Assembly: GCA_902634405.1 (NCBI GenBank)
Contig: CACPJY010000007.1
Coordinates: 1-64,000, forward strand
Origin: an uncultured Synechococcaceae cyanobacterium
GTDB taxonomy: Bacteria; Cyanobacteriota; Cyanobacteriia; PCC-6307; Cyanobiaceae
Length of the DNA stretch: 64,000 nt
Direction of reading: 5' to 3'
The notes under the pieces are model-generated. The model was not told where the DNA came from, did no database searches, and saw only the letters and a program-made list of their open reading frames with translations. Made by a program: the position numbers and the translations under genes. Of this stretch, positions 49,387-57,360 are shown one piece after another; positions within the stretch are counted from its first letter, which is position 1, and the number at the start of each line of letters is the position of its first letter.

Positions 49387-51473
49387 GTCTCCTTAGTCGC
49401 AAAGCATTTAGCCCTCATAGTCTCCGTGAAAATCGAGACTTAACTTTCCTTCATTCTGAACCATTATTTATTATTGGTTTAGTTTTCAAATTAATATGCA
49501 TTGTTCTTTTCCTGCCTGTAACTCATTCGCAATGGTTCCTCCCGTTTCTTAATAATGCTGTAGTTAGTTTTTCCATAGACCCTTGGTCTGATTTTTTACA
49601 ACATGGCAATTCGGAAGTTGCTTTTCCTTATGGTATTGCAATGCTTACTGGATACTTTCCTTTAAGCTTTTTAGGCGTTAATATAGATAAGCTATTTAAT
49701 ATAGAATTTTTATTTCCTTTATTATTTACAATCACCTCCCTTTTATATGATTATTTAATTTTAATAGCCCTTTCTTTGCTTACGAGAGTTACTTCTAATA
49801 AGCTTTTACTATTCCTCTATTGGTGTTCTCCTTTATTTTTGTATATAACTTATTTTCATGGCCAATTGGATGTCCTACCAGTAATGCTTTTGGTATGGAG
49901 CATCTGCTTTATTCAGTGGAATAGATTTAAGCTTTCAGCATTATTTATAAGTTTGGCTATATCTTGCAAATTTAGCATGCTTATTGCTCTGCCTCTGATC
50001 CTTATTTATATTCATCGTAGGAGAGGTTTTAGCTTTGAACTTCTTCAGTTTTTAGCTGTTATTCTTTTCTCCTTGAGTTTTTTAATAGTACCCTTTCTAT
50101 TCTCCTCTGGATTTGTAGAAATGGTTTTGAACACTCCAGAGGCCCTAAGATTATATACAGTTAGTATTTCCTATGGACCTAGACTTAATGTATATATTGT
50201 CCCTGTAATCTATCTCCTTGCACTTTATCTTGTCTGGAGACTTGACAGAATCACTCAAGATTTATTTATTTTATCTACCGGTATTGGATTTTTCTCTTTG
50301 CTTATATTCTTGCCACCTGCCCCAGGATGGTTCATTTGGATTATCCCTTTTCTTGTATATTATCAGGTCAAATCACGAAAGGATATTTTCGGTATAGCAT
50401 TTGCATTTTCTTTAATCACCCTTTTTTATGTTTCCTTATACTCTACGGGAGCTGAATTTTTAGGCCCCTCAGTTTCTGTCCCAGAAATGAATACCTTTTT
50501 CCTTCAATTAGGTAAATCTAATCATTTTAGATCTCTGCTTTTTACAGCTTTGCAATCTTCTGCATTACTGTTAGCGATACGAATGTATTCTTATGGCTTA
50601 AAAAGTAATGCATTCTACCAAATTTCTAGAAAACCTCTTATTATCGAGTTAACAGGCAATGCATCTACTCTCGTTAAAGAACTTCTCGGCTCTTTTCAGA
50701 AACTATTTGGTAGTAATAAGGTCAATATCTTAGACACCTTTCAAGATAACCAATCAATTGACACGAAGAAATCAAATTCCCCATTTGCTACTAATCATAG
50801 GTTGCTTGTTTCTCAATCAATAGATACTTCAAGGCTTTTGAATTCAATCAGTCAATTTTCAGTTACTCTTCCTTTTAATATTGATAAATTTAAATCTACC
50901 AATAATTTTTTCTCTTCCGCTATTGTTTTAGCTTATCGATACGGGATTCTTTGGAGAACGAAAGTTGATTATTTGTTCCTAAGGACTTTAGACCCCATCC
51001 CTCATCGCCGTATAAGGGAGCTGATTAGCTTTACTCTTCACCTGACTCAAGTTTCTAGCGACTCGGAATTTATAAATATTAGCCCTCCAAACTCTCCTCA
51101 AGACCTCTCTTTTTGGCTGACTCCTATCAATCAATCAACTATTTCTCAACCAAAGTTCCGACTAATTACATTTCTTCCTAATGGGTTTATTCATGATCAA
51201 TTATTTCGGTTGCTTGTAGCCATCTGTGCCATGCATATTGACACAGAGATTACGCCTGATAAGCAATGGGTCAAAATAATCTTTGAGGGCGAAGCCCAAC
51301 CAGCAGATATTTCTCAAGTCTCCAGGCTTTTGGTTCCCCAGATTGATGATTTTGCATTGTTTGACTCTTATTGGCTCCCTGGCTACTCAGGCATAATTCA
51401 ACTAATATCCTTAGCATGCATTTCAGAATACCTTCATAACTCTAATAACCTTTTGAGTCCTAATAAGTCATAG
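49380..51473 (+). CDS. GT-C membrane glycosyltransferase with extra C-terminal domain
   Basis: 697 residues. Residues ~20-400 hold roughly ten hydrophobic segments with FHGQLDVLPVMLLVWS (~160-175), the GQxD-type luminal loop of polyprenyl-phosphate-sugar-dependent mannosyltransferase-like enzymes. From ~410 a soluble ~285-residue domain follows, starting KPLIIELTGNASTLVKELL. That start recalls a P-loop kinase of the uridine-kinase type but lacks the GK[ST] of Walker A. It ends with LVPQIDDFALFDSYWLPGYS and GIIQLISLACISEYL. Together with the GtrA and GtrB-like genes it completes a three-part surface-glycosylation set. Confidence 0.7.
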   Translation: MLSLLSRKAFSPHSLRENRDLTFLHSEPLFIIGLVFKLICIVLFLPVTHSQWFLPFLNNAVVSFSIDPWSDFLQHGNSEVAFPYGIAMLTGYFPLSFLGVNIDKLFNIEFLFPLLFTITSLLYDYLILIALSLLTRVTSNKLLLFLYWCSPLFLYITYFHGQLDVLPVMLLVWSICFIQWNRFKLSALFISLAISCKFSMLIALPLILIYIHRRRGFSFELLQFLAVILFSLSFLIVPFLFSSGFVEMVLNTPEALRLYTVSISYGPRLNVYIVPVIYLLALYLVWRLDRITQDLFILSTGIGFFSLLIFLPPAPGWFIWIIPFLVYYQVKSRKDIFGIAFAFSLITLFYVSLYSTGAEFLGPSVSVPEMNTFFLQLGKSNHFRSLLFTALQSSALLLAIRMYSYGLKSNAFYQISRKPLIIELTGNASTLVKELLGSFQKLFGSNKVNILDTFQDNQSIDTKKSNSPFATNHRLLVSQSIDTSRLLNSISQFSVTLPFNIDKFKSTNNFFSSAIVLAYRYGILWRTKVDYLFLRTLDPIPHRRIRELISFTLHLTQVSSDSEFINISPPNSPQDLSFWLTPINQSTISQPKFRLITFLPNGFIHDQLFRLLVAICAMHIDTEITPDKQWVKIIFEGEAQPADISQVSRLLVPQIDDFALFDSYWLPGYSGIIQLISLACISEYLHNSNNLLSPNKS

Positions 51474-51480
51474 AAATCTT

Positions 51481-52233
51481 ATGCTACTTAAAATAAATAC
51501 TAAGCTTCATCCAATACTCCCTAAAGCTGTTTTATTTGATACTGATAATACCCTTTATGACTATCATCCAGCTAATAATGCCGCTAATCTAGCAGTACTA
51601 GCTAAAGCCAAGAATTTAATAGGAATTGATGAAGATACCTTTCAGACTTATTATGTTAGAGCTAAATATCAAATAAAAGATCAACTGAAAGGCACTGCAT
51701 CGAGCCATAGTCGATTGTTGTATTTTCAACGAGTCCTTGAACTATTAGGCTTTCGAGCCGAACTGCTTGTTGCACTCGATCTTGAGCAAACCTTCTGGAG
51801 AACTTTTCTTGCAAATGCACCTTTATTTCCATATGTTGTAGAAACATTAGCTTTGTTAAGAGCAAATATGATTCCTATCGCAATAGTCACTGACCTTACG
51901 TCCCATATTCAACTCAGAAAATTAACCTATTTTGGTCTGGAAGATACTTTCGATGCTGTAGTCACTTCTGAAGAAGTTGGTGCTGACAAGCCAGATATAA
52001 GAAATTTCCAATTAGTCCTTTCTAAATTGGGGATTAAATCAAGTAAAGATGTTTGGATGATTGGTGATGATTCTTATACGGACATCTATGGCGCTAATAG
52101 CTTTGGTGCTACCACCTTTCAAAAGCTACATGGCAATATTAAATTAGGACAAGGTGATCAAACACCTGATTTTACCTTTACTTCTTTTAAAGATATTATT
52201 GATTTAATCAACCCTCTTATACAAACAATATAA
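51481..52233 (+). CDS. HAD-family hydrolase (subfamily IA)
   Basis: 250-residue HAD phosphatase. Motif I is VLFDTDNTLYDYH (residues ~18-30, DxDxT), motif II IAIVTDLTSHIQ, motif III lysine in GADKPDIRNF and motif IV MIGDDSYTDIYGA. The helical cap between I and II marks subfamily IA. The substrate is unknown; in this operon a sugar-phosphate or alditol-phosphate is plausible. ATG start, 7 bases after the GT-C gene. Confidence 0.88.
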   Translation: MLLKINTKLHPILPKAVLFDTDNTLYDYHPANNAANLAVLAKAKNLIGIDEDTFQTYYVRAKYQIKDQLKGTASSHSRLLYFQRVLELLGFRAELLVALDLEQTFWRTFLANAPLFPYVVETLALLRANMIPIAIVTDLTSHIQLRKLTYFGLEDTFDAVVTSEEVGADKPDIRNFQLVLSKLGIKSSKDVWMIGDDSYTDIYGANSFGATTFQKLHGNIKLGQGDQTPDFTFTSFKDIIDLINPLIQTI

Positions 52234-52274
52234 GTTATTAATATGGTATCTTACATCAACTTTCTATTTTTATA

Positions 52275-53066
52275 TTGAGTATTCCTTTCAATAATACTGT
52301 AGCGATCATTCAAGCAAGAATGGAATCTTCTAGGCTCCCTGGTAAGGTTCTTTCAAAAATTGGTCAGTATTCTGTGCTTGAATTGATATTTAAACGTTTG
52401 TCTAGATCGAGGTATATCGATTCAATAATATTAGCCACTTCGGAGAATCAAGCAGATACACTTCTTATAGAACAATCTGCCGCACTGAATCTAAAATACT
52501 TTCGTGGGAGTCAGACGAATGTACTTGAGCGAACTGTCATGGCTGCTTCGCAATTTAAAGCAGATAGAGTTGTTCGTATCACGGCTGACTGTCCCTTTGT
52601 CGATCCTGAAATTATCGATACTCTTTTATTATGTTCTAATTTAGATCCCGAATCTGACTTTGTTGGCATTGCACCAGGTTTTCCAGATGGTTTAGATTCT
52701 TCTGTTATCTTAACCAGTGCCTTAAATATAGCTCTGAGCGAAGCAAAATTGCCATCTGACTTAGAACATACAGCTCCTTACATTGAATTTAATCGTAACG
52801 GCTTATTTAATGTTCGACATATTAACATTTTTTCAGGAGTTCATAATATGCGAATTACTCTAGACGAAAAAGAGGATTTAGAAGTTTTACAAAACATATC
52901 TCAATTGTTGAATGATATGAATATTGATCCGGTCGATGTTGCTTCAGATCATCTTGTATCACTTTGGAAGTCGCGTCCTGATATCTTTAAACCAAACAAC
53001 CATATTATTCGTAATCAAGGTTATTTAACTTCTTTAAAAAATGACCAATCATTGACCAACAATTAA
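52275..53066 (+). CDS. SpsF-type cytidylyltransferase (CMP-nonulosonate synthase-like)
   Basis: 263-residue protein of the SpsF/PseF/NeuA cytidylyltransferase group. TVAIIQARMESSRLPGKVLS (residues ~8-27) carries the nucleotide-binding signature, and VVRITADCPFVDPEI (~97-111) the catalytic aspartate region. The start is TTG at 52275: the first ATG (52320) lies inside the conserved signature. It is the last gene of the plus-strand run and overlaps the convergent pseI end by 4 bases, so the CMP-activating enzyme meets the sugar-synthase genes tail to tail. Confidence 0.82.
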   Translation: MSIPFNNTVAIIQARMESSRLPGKVLSKIGQYSVLELIFKRLSRSRYIDSIILATSENQADTLLIEQSAALNLKYFRGSQTNVLERTVMAASQFKADRVVRITADCPFVDPEIIDTLLLCSNLDPESDFVGIAPGFPDGLDSSVILTSALNIALSEAKLPSDLEHTAPYIEFNRNGLFNVRHINIFSGVHNMRITLDEKEDLEVLQNISQLLNDMNIDPVDVASDHLVSLWKSRPDIFKPNNHIIRNQGYLTSLKNDQSLTNN

Positions 53067-54112
53067 TCAATAAGAAATGCATCCCATTTTACAGGCTCTG
53101 CTTTTTCAATATCTCTCGTTACTTTTTTGCCTATTAGCAATGAGTAATACCTAGGGCTAAGTCCGTATCCAGGCCTAACACTTTTAATATCTTCTCCTTG
53201 TACGCAATGACCTTGCTTTAAGTGACGAGTAAAATAAAGAGATCTTCTCGATCTTTTGTCATCCTGTTCATTTTTCGAAGATTCAAATTGTGGACTCCCT
53301 ATTGAATTCCATACCTCATCAATTAAGCATATTAAATCCCTAGTCTTGTTTATATCCATAGCAAATGGAGCATCAATAGATTCAGGACTGTTTGTATCAA
53401 ATATATGTTTTTCTATTATATTTGCCCCAAATGAAGTTGCAGCTGCGGCTGCTCCTAGGCCAATAGTATGGTCACTTAAGCCAACAATTGAGCCAGGAAA
53501 TATTTTTCTATAAACCTCCAAAGTTGATATATTAGAATCTTTAACGCTTGCTGGGTAGCATGAAGTACACTTCAATATTCCAATATTTTGAGGTTCTAAA
53601 TAATTTCTAGCAGCTTTATAGGCTTCATATAGTTCACTCAAATTAGACATTCCAGAGCTGATAATAATCGGTTTTCTTTTTGATGCAGCATATTCTATAA
53701 GTGGTATATCTATATTTTCATAACTTGCTATTTTATATGCCGGCACATTCAGAGTTTCAAGGAAATCCACTGCTGTCTTATCAAATGGAGAACTAAATGG
53801 AATTAATTTTTGAGATCTAGCATATTCAAAGATTTCAGTGTGCCATTCCCACGGTAGTGATGACTTGTTAAATAAGTCATATAATGTATATCCTTTGCCC
53901 AGCCCTGTTGATATTTGAAAATCCTCCTTTTCTGATTTGATAGTCATAGTATCAGCAGTAAATGTCTGAAATTTGATTAATTTTCCACCAACATCTGCAT
54001 AATCCTTAATTATCTTTTTCACTGTTATCAGTGAATTATTATGATTTCCACTCACTTCACCAATGATTAGAGGTGGTTTTGAGGCAGAGATTTCCAATCC
54101 TTCTATATTCAT
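53063..54112 (-). CDS. pseI: Pseudaminic acid synthase-like (NeuB family)
   Basis: 349-residue NeuB-family enzyme condensing a 6-deoxy-2,4-diacylamino hexose with phosphoenolpyruvate to a nonulosonic acid. PPLIIGEVSGNHNNSL (~13-28), SLPWEWHTEIFEYARSQKL (~85-103), IPFSSPFDKTAVDF and NIIEKHIFDTNSPESIDAPF are present; the WEWH and SSPFD forms are the ones I associate with PseI rather than sialic-acid NeuB. The C-terminal SAF/antifreeze-like domain (RSLYFTRHLKQGHCVQGEDI onward) is complete. It follows the PseG-PseH fusion gene by 19 bases. ATG start. Confidence 0.85.
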   Translation of the reverse strand: MNIEGLEISASKPPLIIGEVSGNHNNSLITVKKIIKDYADVGGKLIKFQTFTADTMTIKSEKEDFQISTGLGKGYTLYDLFNKSSLPWEWHTEIFEYARSQKLIPFSSPFDKTAVDFLETLNVPAYKIASYENIDIPLIEYAASKRKPIIISSGMSNLSELYEAYKAARNYLEPQNIGILKCTSCYPASVKDSNISTLEVYRKIFPGSIVGLSDHTIGLGAAAAATSFGANIIEKHIFDTNSPESIDAPFAMDINKTRDLICLIDEVWNSIGSPQFESSKNEQDDKRSRRSLYFTRHLKQGHCVQGEDIKSVRPGYGLSPRYYSLLIGKKVTRDIEKAEPVKWDAFLID

Positions 54113-54131
54113 TTGACCCTATTGGTTTACT

Positions 54132-55715
54132 TCATTTTACATTATTTACCCTTGTAAATGCTTTGAAATTGTCTAATTCATGAATATTAAAAGCTAATTG
54201 AAAGATTCTTTTTAAACTTAGATCAGTGCTTAAATCCACCTCCTTAAAGCCTAGAAGACTGTTCATCTCTATTACGCTATGATTCTTTTTGTTGATTATT
54301 GCTAGCCATGTATGATTAGGGTACAGAACATCACATGTTTTAATCTGCTTTGTTATTAATTCAAAAGCATCTAGAAGAGCACGTGAATATTTTGACCCAA
54401 ACCATCCTCCTATTAAGTAATTTTGGCTATCTATATTTATCTCTTTCTCCCAGATGATTATCTCATTATTTAAGCCCCTCTGGTAAATCTGTGCTTCTAA
54501 TTTTCTTTTTGAAAACCACCAAATGTAATGTTCTAGTCTTTCAATCAGGCTAGTTCTACCCATCACATTTCTAACTTCAACCCTATTCCTCAAATCTAGA
54601 TATCGATTTAAATCATGGAAATTAATCTTTCTGATGCTGACTTCGCTCCTTTCTTTGACTTCAGTAGTTGATTTTTTATTTTCGAAATTTAAATCATCAT
54701 CTAACCAATTAAATATAGCTTCAGCTATTCTTAAACCTCCTTTCCCATCAACTAACTCACTCCCCCAATCCATCTTGTCTATATAACTTCTTTTCGTTAA
54801 CACTACATTAATCAACTTACCTATATTTTTACCTATGCTATCTAACTCTTCCCAAGGAACATACATCCATAATCCTAGAGCTTCGTATAGATTTCTGCTA
54901 TTTCTTTGTGATCTATTTAATTCTAAACAAAGAGAAGGTATTTTAAGCAATGATGCTTCGTACATTTGTGTACTACTACTAGTTATAAAGAATTTAGTGT
55001 TTTCTATATAACCAATTAATAGATCCACACTCTTTATGTATTCTATGCACCTACTATTATCTATTTTTCTTAGTTCAATTAAATCTTCTTCAGGAGCTAT
55101 TACTTTTATTTTCGCTTTGATATCTCTATTTTTCAGTATTGAATTTGTTATTTCATGAAGGATTCTTTTTTGGCTGCTGCCTCCCAGGCAAATTAATATA
55201 TCGGACTTATTGTCCTCTGTTGCTCTCTTATCTCTATTAATTGGTAGATAACTACTACCCAGAAGGTAATTGCTTTTATTCTGCTTCACTTCTTTTCCAT
55301 ACTTAATCCACTTTTCTTCTGCCAACGGATTATAATCAATTATTAAATCAGCATATGTTTTTGCAGGTTCATCTAATAGGCGAATCAGTTTCAACTTTGG
55401 ATTACCTACTTTTAACTCACGGATGTCTTTTTCCTTTATCTTATATGAATCTATAAAAAGTATTTCGTTATTAGCCTTTTCACTAGCTCTTTTATACTCT
55501 TCAGCTATTTTTCTTATGTCCTCAATATACTTTATCTTGATATATTTACTTTTTTTAAGTTGTTGAATACTCCATTTATCATTACAACTCTTTTCTATCC
55601 ATAAATCTATCTCTATTTTTCTTGTTTTTTGTATATCTTTTATTATTGTGGATACTCTTCTTAAATGACCGAATCCACTAGTAGAATCACTGTCTGTAAG
55701 TACAACTATTTTCAT
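54132..55715 (-). CDS. pseG: PseG-PseH fusion: UDP-sugar hydrolase plus GNAT acyltransferase
   Basis: 527 residues in two parts. Residues 1-~340 match the PseG GT-B-like UDP-sugar hydrolase: DSDSTSGFGHLRRVSTI (~8-24), the middle DILICLGGSSQKRI and the UDP-binding TSSSTQMYEASLLKIPSLCL. Residues ~365-510 resemble the PseH GNAT acyltransferase: VSIRKINFHDLNRYLDLRN, a central sheet with NYLIGGWFGSKYSRAL, and SVIEMNSLLGFKEV at the end. Expected chemistry: release of UDP and N-acylation at C4 of the pseudaminic precursor. Its start overlaps the stop of the AMP-ligase by 4 bases. Confidence 0.8.
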   Translation of the reverse strand: MKIVVLTDSDSTSGFGHLRRVSTIIKDIQKTRKIEIDLWIEKSCNDKWSIQQLKKSKYIKIKYIEDIRKIAEEYKRASEKANNEILFIDSYKIKEKDIRELKVGNPKLKLIRLLDEPAKTYADLIIDYNPLAEEKWIKYGKEVKQNKSNYLLGSSYLPINRDKRATEDNKSDILICLGGSSQKRILHEITNSILKNRDIKAKIKVIAPEEDLIELRKIDNSRCIEYIKSVDLLIGYIENTKFFITSSSTQMYEASLLKIPSLCLELNRSQRNSRNLYEALGLWMYVPWEELDSIGKNIGKLINVVLTKRSYIDKMDWGSELVDGKGGLRIAEAIFNWLDDDLNFENKKSTTEVKERSEVSIRKINFHDLNRYLDLRNRVEVRNVMGRTSLIERLEHYIWWFSKRKLEAQIYQRGLNNEIIIWEKEINIDSQNYLIGGWFGSKYSRALLDAFELITKQIKTCDVLYPNHTWLAIINKKNHSVIEMNSLLGFKEVDLSTDLSLKRIFQLAFNIHELDNFKAFTRVNNVK

Positions 55716-57103
55716 TGTGTTATATCTTCTAAATCTTTCCTAAAATCCCCTTTAATTCTTTGTAAATCTACTTTACCATTATCCAGAACTGGATATTTTT
55801 TGTATACCTTATATAGCATAGGCCTCATATGTGACTCCAGAGATTTTAATGCCTCTTCTCTTACGACTCTCTCATTAATGTCCTCCCTAGTGAAGATAGC
55901 ACAGCATATGCAATCCCCAACAATATCCATTTCTATTCCTACTATAATTAGATCAATATTATTTAGTAGGCTAGACAACCTGTGCTCAATATCTTTGCAA
56001 GAAACTTTATTACTTCCTACCTTTAGAATATCTTGAACTCTCTCTTTGTAAATAAGAAACCCATTCTCATTGATACATCCTATATCATCTGTTTCAAAGT
56101 AACCTTCATCATTCACAAGTGAATCGCTATCTATAAATCTTCCTTCTCGTATATAACCTAAAAATGAGCTTTTCCCTTTTACACATATTCTACCATTGCC
56201 TTCAATATCTGTAGAATCTGTTTTAATCTTAATTTGCATACCTTCAGCTGTTTTCCCTACACAACCTTCTTTCATTGATTCTTCAAATTTATTATATGTA
56301 CATGTACCGTATTCGCTAAGTCCGTACATTTCATAGCAAATATCCTTAAATTCTTTTATAAATTCTTTTCTATATCTATTTTTTAAACTACCACTTGAAG
56401 AAATTATCACTCTATGGCTTTCTTCTTTTTTTATCTCTTTTTTACAAATTTCTATATGTGTTGTTACTGGGATTGCAAATGTGACATTCATTCTTCTGAA
56501 CGCATATATAAAGTCTTCTTTTTTAAATTCGTTTATATAAGTTATTCTGCTATTACTCAACATTCCAACGTGTATCAGTCTCTGACCTAAAGAATGAAAA
56601 TATGGGGAACTACATAGAATGTTATCATTAGACGTTATTTTAAATTTTTTAATCATTTGTTTCGCTCGCCAAATCTTAGTATTTTTACTATATACTATTA
56701 CTTTTGATTTCCCTGTTGTGCCAGAACTCAAGGAACCCAAATATCCGTCTTCTTCTCTAAATGCATATGACTTTGATGTTTGATTCTTTTTGCTTACATA
56801 TTCCTTACCCTCCTTAGTTATTATACAAATCGGCATTAAATTTCTAATTAGGTCGATCAAACCTTCTTTTTTGATGTTTGGGTTTACTGGAATATGTAGG
56901 ATATTCTTTTCTTCTAGCTTTTGTGTTAGTACGTATGATTCTACCAAGTCAATTAATAATGAAATTACAACCTTCCCTTTTCCATCTTCGAGTCCGTCTA
57001 TTTTTTTTAAAATTCTTTCTATCAATTCCTCTATTTCTTCTACATTGACCTTTTTTTTACTTTCATTTTCAATTCTATATATGACAGGTACTATCATAAA
57101 CAC
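55712..57103 (-). CDS. AMP-forming acyl ligase (ANL family)
   Basis: 463-residue ANL-superfamily adenylating enzyme. Core motifs: GSLSSGTTGKSKVIVYS (A3, ~135-151), MYGLSEYGTC (A5), FETDDIG (A7), KERVQDILKVGSNKVSCKDI (A8) and LDNGKVDLQRI with the A10 lysine. It is shorter than many family members but complete. With an acyl carrier protein gene starting 23 bases away on the other strand, loading of an acyl group onto that carrier is the simplest reading. Lys, Ile and Glu content is very high, unlike the core genes around the island. Confidence 0.8.
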   Translation of the reverse strand: MFMIVPVIYRIENESKKKVNVEEIEELIERILKKIDGLEDGKGKVVISLLIDLVESYVLTQKLEEKNILHIPVNPNIKKEGLIDLIRNLMPICIITKEGKEYVSKKNQTSKSYAFREEDGYLGSLSSGTTGKSKVIVYSKNTKIWRAKQMIKKFKITSNDNILCSSPYFHSLGQRLIHVGMLSNSRITYINEFKKEDFIYAFRRMNVTFAIPVTTHIEICKKEIKKEESHRVIISSSGSLKNRYRKEFIKEFKDICYEMYGLSEYGTCTYNKFEESMKEGCVGKTAEGMQIKIKTDSTDIEGNGRICVKGKSSFLGYIREGRFIDSDSLVNDEGYFETDDIGCINENGFLIYKERVQDILKVGSNKVSCKDIEHRLSSLLNNIDLIIVGIEMDIVGDCICCAIFTREDINERVVREEALKSLESHMRPMLYKVYKKYPVLDNGKVDLQRIKGDFRKDLEDITQ

Positions 57104-57126
57104 TGATCCTATTCTTCTATACTACC

Positions 57127-57360
57127 ATGCATTCTATTGATCAAGAGATTATTTCACTGATAGTTTCTTATGGTAAGGTCGATACTCAATCCATACAGGT
57201 CGATAAGGATATTTTTCAAGAAGGTTATTTAGACTCCCTAGAGGCTTTTGACTTTGCCATACAGCTTTGTAAGCTCCATCCAGGTTTGTCATCATCATTA
57301 TTGTTTTCTCTTGATTCTTTTACCATAAATAAGCTTGTCCATGTGATCAGTAACTTATAA
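57127..57360 (+). CDS. Acyl carrier protein-like
   Basis: 77 residues. The phosphopantetheine-attachment motif is YLDSLEAFDFAIQL (Ser within DSL, residue ~37), preceded by the usual IFQEG turn and an N-terminal helix. The size fits a free-standing carrier. It is divergent from the AMP-ligase (23-base gap) and its last 14 bases overlap the convergent oxidoreductase gene. ATG start. A special-purpose ACP beside an AMP-ligase suggests a dedicated acyl donor for sugar N-acylation. Confidence 0.75.
   Translation: MHSIDQEIISLIVSYGKVDTQSIQVDKDIFQEGYLDSLEAFDFAIQLCKLHPGLSSSLLFSLDSFTINKLVHVISNL

Noticed and set aside
56790-57140. 116-codon plus-strand frame opposite the AMP-ligase
   Set aside because: Antisense shadow; Ser/Phe/Ile-rich stretch arises from the Lys/Glu-rich ligase.
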